From NCBI GenBank assembly GCA_003501385.1, contig DNPN01000117.1, forward strand, positions 2,871-15,599: DNA of 12,729 bases, given 5' to 3'. The notes below the pieces were generated by a model. That model had not been told where the DNA came from. It saw only the letters and a list, made by a program, of their open reading frames with translations, and ran no database searches. Each line of letters starts with the position of its first letter. Positions within the stretch are counted from its first letter, which is position 1. Both the position numbers and the translations under genes were made by a program. The DNA comes from Rhizobium sp. GTDB lineage: Bacteria > Pseudomonadota > Alphaproteobacteria > Rhizobiales > Rhizobiaceae. Of the stretch, positions 6,389 to 12,729 are shown in pieces.

Positions 6389-8382
6389 CAGATGGAACTC
6401 CCGAGCATCATCCAGGTAACAAGTGCTGCGACACCAAGCAGCATCGCAAAGGCATAGTGATAAAGGTAACCCGACTGCAGGCGAACCACACGCTGGGTCA
6501 GACCCATCACGCTTGCCGCAACACCATTTGGACCATAGGCATCAATGGTGGCAACATCGCCCTTCTTCCAGAGGAACCGGCCAAGAGCCTTGGCAGACCG
6601 CACAAACAGGAAGTCATACAATTCATCGATGTACCATTTGTTGAGCAGGAATTGGTACAGAACCCACTGGCTCTTTGCAATCCTTGCGGGCGTTTCAGGT
6701 GATTTGATATACATATACCAAGCCGTAACCAAGCCGACCAACATCGCAACAAACGGGCTGAGTTTCACCCAGGTCGGCACGTGATGAACTTCATGAAGAA
6801 CTTCATTGTGCTCACTGGTAAACAAAGCGCCCTTCCAGAATTCGGCATAGGCTTCGCCGAAGAAGTAATCGTGGAAGATAAAGCCTGCAAACAACGCACC
6901 AGCCGTCAGCACGTAAAGCGGGATCAACATCACCTGCGGCGATTCATGCACATGGTGCATGACTTCGTGGGAAGCGCGTGGCTTTCCGAAGAAGGTCATG
7001 AACGCCAAACGCCAAGAATAGAAGCTGGTGAACAGAGCCGCAATAACCAGCATGACGAAAGCGAAGGTCGAAACACCGGTGCCGGCCGCAAAGGATGATT
7101 CAATGATCGCATCCTTGGAGAAGAAGCCAGCAGTTCCGATCAGCGTGCCCGGAATGCCAACACCCGTGAGTGCGAGATTACCGATGGTCATCGCCCAGAA
7201 GGTCACAGGGATATGCTTACGCAATCCACCCATGTGCCGCATATCCTGTTCGCCATCCACTGCGTGGATCACAGAACCAGCACCAAGGAACAACAGCGCC
7301 TTGAAGAAAGCGTGCGTGAACAGGTGGAACACAGCCGCGCCATAGGCACCAACACCCAGAGCAACAAACATATAGCCAAGCTGCGAGCAGGTCGAATAGG
7401 CAATCACGCGCTTGATGTCGTTCTGCACCAGACCAACGGTTGCCGCGAAGAAAGCGGTAATCGCACCGACAATCGTGACAACAGTCAAAGCATCCGGGGA
7501 CAGTTCAAACAAAGGCGACATGCGGGCAACGAGGAACACACCCGCCGTCACCATGGTTGCAGCGTGAATAAGGGCAGAAACCGGTGTTGGACCTTCCATC
7601 GCGTCTGGCAGCCACGTGTGCAGCAAGAACTGAGCCGATTTACCCATGGCACCCATGAACAACAGCAGACAGGCTGCGGTAACCGCGTGAGCCTTATCGA
7701 GATGCATGCCGAACAGGTTGATCACAGCATCGCCTGCCACAGCACCTTCTGCGGGCAGATAGGTCTTGGTCGCTGCGAAGATCGTCTCAAAGTTGATCGA
7801 ACCAAACAGCACAAACACCGTACCGATGCCAAGGATGAAGCCGAAGTCACCAACGCGGTTGACGATAAACGCCTTCATTGCAGCTGCACTGGCTGATGGT
7901 TTTTTGAACCAAAACCCGATCAAGAGATAGGACGCGAGACCCACACCTTCCCAGCCGAAGAACATTTGCAGCAAGTTGTCGGAAGTCACCAGCATCAACA
8001 TCGCAAAGGTAAACAGCGACAGGTAGCTGAAGAAACGCGGACGGTGCGGATCGTGATGCATATATCCAATCGAATAGATGTGCACCAGTGTGGACACGCT
8101 GTTGACCACCACGAGCATAACAGCGGTGAGCGTATCAACGCGCAAAGCCCAGTCAACGTCGATGCCGCCAACCTGAACCCAACGCAAAACAGGAACCTTG
8201 ATCAGTTCGCCATGGTCGCCGAAGCCGACATTAATGAACACATACCAAGAGAGCACAGCCGCCAAAATCATGAAGCCGCTGGTGACGAATTCAGACGCCT
8301 TCGCGCCGATCTGCCGACCAAACAGGCCAGCAATGATCGCGCCGAGCAGCGGAAGGAAGACAATTGCCTTATACAATAGCAT
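6388..8382 (-). CDS. nuoL: NADH-quinone oxidoreductase subunit L
   Basis: This is the distal antiporter-like subunit of complex I (ND5 homologue), 664 residues. It should carry the long lateral helix near its C-terminus that braces the membrane arm. Proton-channel residues fit the family: Glu145 (FGWEGVGLASYLLIG), Lys248 (MGKSAQFLLHTWLPDAMEG), Lys361 (HAFFKALLFLGAGS) and Lys423 (GFFSKD). The C-terminal part is the variable, His-rich region usual in alphaproteobacterial NuoL. ATG 8382 lies 7 bases after the nuoK stop, with a weak GAAGGG inside the end of nuoK. Confidence 0.97.
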   Translation of the reverse strand: MLLYKAIVFLPLLGAIIAGLFGRQIGAKASEFVTSGFMILAAVLSWYVFINVGFGDHGELIKVPVLRWVQVGGIDVDWALRVDTLTAVMLVVVNSVSTLVHIYSIGYMHHDPHRPRFFSYLSLFTFAMLMLVTSDNLLQMFFGWEGVGLASYLLIGFWFKKPSASAAAMKAFIVNRVGDFGFILGIGTVFVLFGSINFETIFAATKTYLPAEGAVAGDAVINLFGMHLDKAHAVTAACLLLFMGAMGKSAQFLLHTWLPDAMEGPTPVSALIHAATMVTAGVFLVARMSPLFELSPDALTVVTIVGAITAFFAATVGLVQNDIKRVIAYSTCSQLGYMFVALGVGAYGAAVFHLFTHAFFKALLFLGAGSVIHAVDGEQDMRHMGGLRKHIPVTFWAMTIGNLALTGVGIPGTLIGTAGFFSKDAIIESSFAAGTGVSTFAFVMLVIAALFTSFYSWRLAFMTFFGKPRASHEVMHHVHESPQVMLIPLYVLTAGALFAGFIFHDYFFGEAYAEFWKGALFTSEHNEVLHEVHHVPTWVKLSPFVAMLVGLVTAWYMYIKSPETPARIAKSQWVLYQFLLNKWYIDELYDFLFVRSAKALGRFLWKKGDVATIDAYGPNGVAASVMGLTQRVVRLQSGYLYHYAFAMLLGVAALVTWMMLGSSI

Positions 8383-8389
8383 AGCCGTA

Positions 8390-8698
8390 TCAGCCCTTCA
8401 TCATGTTGACGTCTTCAACGGCGATCGATCCGCGGTTGCGGTAGAAGACGACGAGGATAGCAAGGCCAATCGCAGCTTCAGCAGCCGCGACGGTCAGGAT
8501 GAACAGCGCGAAAACCTGGCCGACAATGTCATTCAGAAACGACGAGAATGCCACCATATTGAGGTTTACAGCGAGAAGAATAAGTTCCACCGACATCAGG
8601 ATAACAATGACATTCTTCCGATTGAGGAAAATGCCAAAGACGCCCAGCATGAACAGGACTGCGCTGACAGTGAGATAATGGGAAAGTCCGATTTCCAT
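8390..8698 (-). CDS. nuoK: NADH-quinone oxidoreductase subunit K
   Basis: This small inner-membrane subunit (ND4L homologue) has 102 residues and three membrane helices, the normal size. The two membrane glutamates needed for proton transfer in E. coli NuoK (36 and 72) correspond to Glu38 (MSVELIL) and Glu74 (AAAEAAIG). ATG 8698 is preceded by AAGGA at about 9 bases. The gene is 32 bases downstream of the nuoJ stop and 7 bases upstream of nuoL. Confidence 0.97.
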   Translation of the reverse strand: MEIGLSHYLTVSAVLFMLGVFGIFLNRKNVIVILMSVELILLAVNLNMVAFSSFLNDIVGQVFALFILTVAAAEAAIGLAILVVFYRNRGSIAVEDVNMMKG

Positions 8699-8730
8699 TG
8701 TTCGTTTCCTTGAGATCCCTAACCTTCAGC

Positions 8731-9345
8731 TCAGATGCCCTGGCCCGGCTTAACCTTGACCACCTTGATTGCAGTGGCTGGTGTGCGCGCAACCTGATGG
8801 CCGATGTTTTGCCGCTTGATATTCTGGCGGTGGCGAAGTGTCAGCACGATTGCGCCAATCATGGCCACCAGCAGCACCAATCCGGCGATCTGGAAGTAGT
8901 AGACGTAAGTGGTGTAGAGCACATTGCCCAGCACGGCGGTGTTTTGCTGTTCCGTCAATGCCGGGATCGGCATGGTGATCGCCTTCAGCGCCTGCGGAGA
9001 AATTGTTGAGCCACCGATCACAAAGATCAGCTCAGCCGCAACAATGGCACCAATCAATGCGCCCAAGGGTGCATATTTCATGGTCCCTGCCCGCAACTCG
9101 GTGAAGTCGATGTCCAACATCATCACCACAAAGAGGAACAAAACCGCTACCGCCCCGACGTAGACCACAAGCAGGATCATCGCCAGGAATTCGGCCCCCG
9201 TCAGCATGAACAGGCCAGCTGCGTTCACGAAGGTCAAAATAAGGAACAAAACCGAATGAACCGGATTTCGTGACGAAATAACCATAAACGCCGACGCAAT
9301 TGCGACAAAGGCGAAAAGGTAGAAAAAGATTGTCTGAAGACCCAT
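8731..9345 (-). CDS. nuoJ: NADH-quinone oxidoreductase subunit J
   Basis: This membrane subunit of complex I (ND6 homologue) has 204 residues, with about five membrane helices and a soluble basic C-terminal tail. The start MGLQTIFFYLFAFVAI and the SRNPVHSVLFLIL and EFLAMILLVVYVGAVAVLFLFV stretches are typical; the last covers helix 3, which carries the pi-bulge in known structures. ATG 9345 has AAGG about 9 bases upstream. It is separated from nuoI by the longest gap in the cluster (156 bases). Confidence 0.96.
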   Translation of the reverse strand: MGLQTIFFYLFAFVAIASAFMVISSRNPVHSVLFLILTFVNAAGLFMLTGAEFLAMILLVVYVGAVAVLFLFVVMMLDIDFTELRAGTMKYAPLGALIGAIVAAELIFVIGGSTISPQALKAITMPIPALTEQQNTAVLGNVLYTTYVYYFQIAGLVLLVAMIGAIVLTLRHRQNIKRQNIGHQVARTPATAIKVVKVKPGQGI

Positions 9346-9501
9346 GATGGTGCCTTTTCATCTTCCCCAGGAGCGCGGAATGCGACCGTGTCCTATGAAA
9401 TGCGCCAACCCATGAGGCCAGCCGAACATTTCGTTTCAATTTCAAACCGGGGCGCGCATCGCAATGTCACGACCACGCCACCGATCTCTTCGATCAATCT
9501 A
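9346..9501. other. 156-bp gap between nuoI and nuoJ
   Basis: No open frame here resembles a protein, and I see no convincing hairpin or promoter. The minus strand has a short AT-richer stretch (about 9431-9447, TTTGAAATTGAAACGAAA) that could hold a weak promoter element, but no matched -35/-10 pair is clear. A leader for nuoJ is possible. Confidence 0.5.
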
Positions 9502-9993
9502 TTAACGATAAGGCGCATCCAGCGCGATGTTGCGGGCAATTTCCCGCTCCCACCGGTCGCCATTGGCGAGCAGCTTTGCCTTATCAAAGTAGAGTTCTTC
9601 ACGTGTTTCCGTCGAGAACTCGAAATTCGGGCCTTCGACAATGGCATCCACCGGGCAAGCTTCCTGACAGAAGCCGCAGTAAATGCATTTCACCATATCG
9701 ATGTCGTAACGAACGGTGCGGCGCGTACCATCGTTGCGGCGTGGGCCGGCCTCGATGGTGATCGCCTGTGCAGGACAGATGGCCTCGCACAGTTTGCACG
9801 CAATGCAACGCTCTTCACCATTGGGGTAACGCCGCAAGGCATGCTCGCCACGAAAGCGCGGACTGACCGGACCCTTTTCGAAGGGATAGTTCACAGTCGC
9901 TTTTTGCGTGAAGAAAAAACGCATCGACAGGAAAAACGCGCCAACGAATTCTTTCAGGAACAGCGAACGGACGGCTTGGGACAGACTTGCCAT
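9502..9993 (-). CDS. nuoI: NADH-quinone oxidoreductase subunit I
   Basis: This peripheral-arm subunit (TYKY homologue) carries two [4Fe-4S] clusters (N6a, N6b) that pass electrons towards cluster N2. The 163-residue product has two ferredoxin motifs: Cys63, 66, 69, 73 (CIACKLCEAICP) and Cys103, 106, 109, 113 (CIYCGFCQEACP). An N-terminal amphipathic segment, about residues 10-28, seats it on the membrane. I chose ATG 9993 because GGAG (10001-10004) lies 7 bases upstream and the family starts with MAS. A TTG two codons earlier is possible but less likely. It is 40 bases downstream of nuoH. Confidence 0.97.
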   Translation of the reverse strand: MASLSQAVRSLFLKEFVGAFFLSMRFFFTQKATVNYPFEKGPVSPRFRGEHALRRYPNGEERCIACKLCEAICPAQAITIEAGPRRNDGTRRTVRYDIDMVKCIYCGFCQEACPVDAIVEGPNFEFSTETREELYFDKAKLLANGDRWEREIARNIALDAPYR

Positions 9994-10000
9994 CTTCAAA

Positions 10001-10004
10001 CTCC
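10001..10004 (-). promoter_or_regulatory. Ribosome binding site that decides the nuoI start
   Basis: GGAG on the minus strand is 7 bases before ATG 9993, but only 1 base before the alternative TTG at 9999. This favours the ATG and the 163-residue product. Confidence 0.7.
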
Positions 10005-10033
10005 AAATCTGCTAAATGTAAGGAGAAAGCGCG

Positions 10034-11077
10034 TCATGCCCACCCCGTCAATTTCAGAACGAATGCAACGATAACCACCATGGCCAAGGAAATTGGCAGG
10101 AACACTTTCCAGCCAAGACGCATCAGCTGGTCATAGCGGTAGCGTGGAACAATTGCTTTGGTGATTGCGAACATCGAAAACACCAGCGCGCTTTTGATGA
10201 TGAACCAGATAATTCCCGGAACCCAGTTCAGCTCCGCCACATCCAGCGGCGGCAACCAACCTCCAAGGAAGAGTATTGTCGTCATTGCGCACATCAACAC
10301 GATGGCGGCATATTCACTCAACATGAACATCATGTATGGCGTGGAACCGTATTCCACCATGAAGCCCGCGACCAGTTCCGATTCCGCTTCTGGAAGATCG
10401 AAAGGAGGACGGTTGGTTTCTGCCAACGCCGAGATAAAGAAAATCACGAACATCGGAAACAGTGCAAGCCAATGCCAATCGAGCAAAGACGATGGCAGAC
10501 CAATCATCGTGCCAAGGCCGACTTTCTGCGACAGTACGATATCCGTCAGATTGAGCGAGCCGACACACAGAAGCACAGTGACCATAACCAGGCCCATGGA
10601 CACTTCATAGGACACCATCTGCGCGGCAGAACGAAGCGCCCCGAGGAACGGATATTTCGAGTTCGATGCCCAACCACCCATGATCACGCCGTACACTTCG
10701 AGCGAAGAAATGGCGAAAACATAGAGAATGCCGACGTTGATATTGGCAATCACCCAACCCTGATTGAGCGGGATAACGGCCCACGTTGCGAGTGCCAAAG
10801 TCACCCCCACCAGCGGAGCCAGCAGGAACACGCCCTTGTTGGCACCGGCGGGAATGATGGGTTCTTTCAAAACAAACTTCAAAAGGTCAGCGAAGGACTG
10901 GAAAAGTCCCCATGGCCCCACCACATTGGGTCCACGACGCAACTGAATAGCCGCCCAGATCTTGCGGTCAGCCAGCAGGATGTAGGCAATGAACAGCAGA
11001 AGACAAACCAGCAACAGCAGGGATTGACCGACCATGATGATCGCAGGCCAAACATAACTAAAAAAGAACGAGTCCAT
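10034..11077 (-). CDS. nuoH: NADH-quinone oxidoreductase subunit H
   Basis: This membrane subunit of complex I (ND1 homologue) forms much of the quinone chamber and joins the peripheral and membrane arms. It has 347 residues and about eight membrane helices, the usual length. Conserved blocks are visible: LADRKIWAAIQLRRGPN (35-51), KYPFLGALRSAAQMVSYE (141-158) and the acidic loop ALAETNRPPFDLPEAESEL (217-235), which belongs to the quinone-site/E-channel region. ATG 11077 has two AAGGG motifs upstream (3 and 9 bases away); the farther one overlaps the nuoG stop codon, suggesting coupled translation. Confidence 0.97.
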   Translation of the reverse strand: MDSFFFSYVWPAIIMVGQSLLLLVCLLLFIAYILLADRKIWAAIQLRRGPNVVGPWGLFQSFADLLKFVLKEPIIPAGANKGVFLLAPLVGVTLALATWAVIPLNQGWVIANINVGILYVFAISSLEVYGVIMGGWASNSKYPFLGALRSAAQMVSYEVSMGLVMVTVLLCVGSLNLTDIVLSQKVGLGTMIGLPSSLLDWHWLALFPMFVIFFISALAETNRPPFDLPEAESELVAGFMVEYGSTPYMMFMLSEYAAIVLMCAMTTILFLGGWLPPLDVAELNWVPGIIWFIIKSALVFSMFAITKAIVPRYRYDQLMRLGWKVFLPISLAMVVIVAFVLKLTGWA

Positions 11078-11089
11078 GATCCCTTGCCC

Positions 11090-12729
11090 TTACTCTGCCG
11101 CAGCCTTGAAATTGTTGCGGGCTAACGCCGAGCACTCGGCCATGACGGCCGACGCACGTGCTATCGGGTTTGTCAAATAGAAGTCTTTGATCGGGGAAGC
11201 AAACGCAGATTGCGTCATGTTACCGCCTTTTTTCGCAACCGCAGCAATATCAGCTGAATTGCCAGCAAGAACGCCATCGACCACGCTAAAATGCGGAAAG
11301 GCTTGATACAATTTCTGGCGCAATTGCGAAAGCGAATCAAACGGAAGCTTCTTGCCGAGCACATCGGAAAGAGCACGCAGAACGGCCCAATCTTCGCGCG
11401 CTTCACCCGGTGCAAAACCAGCGCGCATACCCATTTGAACGCGACCTTCGGTATTGACCCAAATGCCAGATTTTTCAGTGTAGGCAGCAGCAGGCAGAAT
11501 CACATCCGCATTCTGCGCACCGTTATCGCCGTGCGAGCCGATATAGACGGTAAGCTTCGCGGTTTTGGACGACAAATCGATTTCGTCCGCGCCGAGAAGG
11601 AATAGCACATCCATAGCACTCGGCATTTCAGCTGCGGTTTTACCCCCCTGCCCTGGAACGAAGCCGACATCAAGGCCACCAACACGAGCAGCTGCAGTGT
11701 GCAGAACGGCGAAACCATTCCACTCATCATTGACAGCGCCAACCGCCGTGGCGAGAGCTGCGACCTGCGACAGAACCGCAGCACCATCAGCGCGTGCCAA
11801 GGCACCCTGACCGATAATGATCATTGGCTTCTTGGCATTTTTCAACACGTCAGAAAAGCTGTTGTTGCCAGCCACCAGATCGGCCAACGTATCCGGGCCA
11901 GCGCCCAGGTAGTTATAGTCGTAACGCAGTTCCGCAGCTTCACCGATCACGGCGATCGGGAAGCCACCACGCCGCCAACGCTTGCGGATGCGGGCATTCA
12001 ACACCGACGCCTCAAAACGAGGATTGGAGCCAACAATCAACAGCGCATCAGCTTGTTCAATGCCTTCAATCGTTGGATTGAAAATATAGCTTGCACGGCC
12101 CAATGCCGGATCCAGTGCAACACCATCCTGACGACAGTCATAATTGGCTGAACCAAGCGAAACCAGAAGCTCCTTAAGAGCGAACATTTCTTCAACCGAA
12201 GCCAGATCGCCAGCGACTGCGCCGATTTTCGAGCCGTTGGTTGCGCTAATAGCGGCGTTGACAGCCGCAAAGGCTTCCTTCCAGCTGGCAGGCTGCAAGC
12301 GACCATCGCGACGGACGTAAGGCTTGTCGAGGCGCTGGGTTTTCAAACCGTCCCAGATGAAGCGGCTCTTGTCCGAAATCCACTCTTCGTTGATCGATTC
12401 GTTAACGCGCGGCATAACGCGCATGACTTCGCGACCACGGGTATCGACGCGAATAGCCGAACCCAAGGCGTCCATCACGTCAACGGATTCCGTCTTGTTC
12501 AATTCCCAAGGACGCGCCGTGAAGGCGAAAGGCTTGGATGTCAGCGCACCAACGGGGCAAAGGTCAACCACGTTGCCCTGCAACTCGGATGTCATAGCCT
12601 GCTCAAGATAGGTTGTGATTTCAGCATCTTCGCCGCGACCAATCAGACCAAGCTCAGCAATACCAGCAACTTCTGTGGTAAAGCGAACGCAGCGCGTGCA
12701 GTGAATGCAGCGGTTCATCACCGTCTTGA
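11090..12729 (-). CDS. nuoG: NADH-quinone oxidoreductase subunit G (5' end outside window)
   Basis: This is the largest peripheral-arm subunit. The window holds the last 545 codons; the frame runs open to the right edge, so the GTG at 12721 is not the start. Homologues are near 690 residues, so roughly the first 145 are missing, including the ligands of the [2Fe-2S] cluster N1b and the [4Fe-4S] cluster N5. The cluster N4 cysteines are present: CIHCTRC near the right edge and the Cys of DLCPVGALTSKPF. The rest is a molybdopterin-oxidoreductase-like domain that does not bind a cofactor in complex I. No CxxCxxxC set follows N4, so the extra N7 cluster of the E. coli/Thermus type is absent, as in mitochondria. 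The stop (TAA, 11090-11092) is 12 bases before nuoH. Confidence 0.96.
   Translation of the reverse strand, partial: KTVMNRCIHCTRCVRFTTEVAGIAELGLIGRGEDAEITTYLEQAMTSELQGNVVDLCPVGALTSKPFAFTARPWELNKTESVDVMDALGSAIRVDTRGREVMRVMPRVNESINEEWISDKSRFIWDGLKTQRLDKPYVRRDGRLQPASWKEAFAAVNAAISATNGSKIGAVAGDLASVEEMFALKELLVSLGSANYDCRQDGVALDPALGRASYIFNPTIEGIEQADALLIVGSNPRFEASVLNARIRKRWRRGGFPIAVIGEAAELRYDYNYLGAGPDTLADLVAGNNSFSDVLKNAKKPMIIIGQGALARADGAAVLSQVAALATAVGAVNDEWNGFAVLHTAAARVGGLDVGFVPGQGGKTAAEMPSAMDVLFLLGADEIDLSSKTAKLTVYIGSHGDNGAQNADVILPAAAYTEKSGIWVNTEGRVQMGMRAGFAPGEAREDWAVLRALSDVLGKKLPFDSLSQLRQKLYQAFPHFSVVDGVLAGNSADIAAVAKKGGNMTQSAFASPIKDFYLTNPIARASAVMAECSALARNNFKAAAE

Noticed and set aside
1..12729. A new defence, mobile or biosynthetic system
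   Set aside because: Every coding region belongs to a well-known family in a conserved order, on one strand, with uniform style and no insertion sequence, integrase, direct-repeat array or unknown large gene.

Overview
This window is a stretch of the respiratory complex I (nuo) locus of an alphaproteobacterium and the genes that follow it. All genes lie on the minus strand, so transcription runs from high to low coordinates. The protein sequences, the gene order nuoG-H-I-J-K-L-M-N-birA-rnj-mce-DUF1467, and a Rhizobiales-type palindromic repeat near the left end all point to the Hyphomicrobiales (Rhizobiales). NuoI looks very close to remembered Brucella/Ochrobactrum sequences, so Brucellaceae or a near relative is my best guess. 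I could not run a search to confirm this.

Layout in order of transcription: nuoG (its 5' end lies beyond the right edge), nuoH, nuoI, a 156-bp gap with no gene, nuoJ, nuoK, nuoL, nuoM, nuoN. These encode the later part of the proton-pumping NADH:quinone oxidoreductase: two Fe-S subunits of the peripheral arm and the whole membrane arm except NuoA. Junctions are tight: nuoL/nuoM share one base, and nuoN/birA overlap by 4 bases if birA starts at TTG. birA (biotin-protein ligase without a DNA-binding domain) overlaps rnj (ribonuclease J) by 4 bases. A strong intrinsic-terminator-like hairpin follows rnj. After it come mce (methylmalonyl-CoA epimerase) and a small two-helix membrane protein (DUF1467). 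The last 167 bases hold a Rhizobiales-type dispersed palindrome, a perfect 20-bp hairpin, and possibly the ribosome binding site of a gene starting just outside the left edge.

Functional links: complex I reoxidises NADH and pumps protons. BirA charges biotin carboxylases such as propionyl-CoA carboxylase, whose methylmalonyl-CoA product is epimerised by Mce. RNase J is a general RNA maturation and decay enzyme. The grouping is a conserved alphaproteobacterial neighbourhood, not a dedicated new system. I found no mobile element, CRISPR array, tRNA, rRNA or defence gene. The points most worth a second look are non-coding: the two palindromes at the left end and the terminator placed immediately before the mce ribosome binding site.
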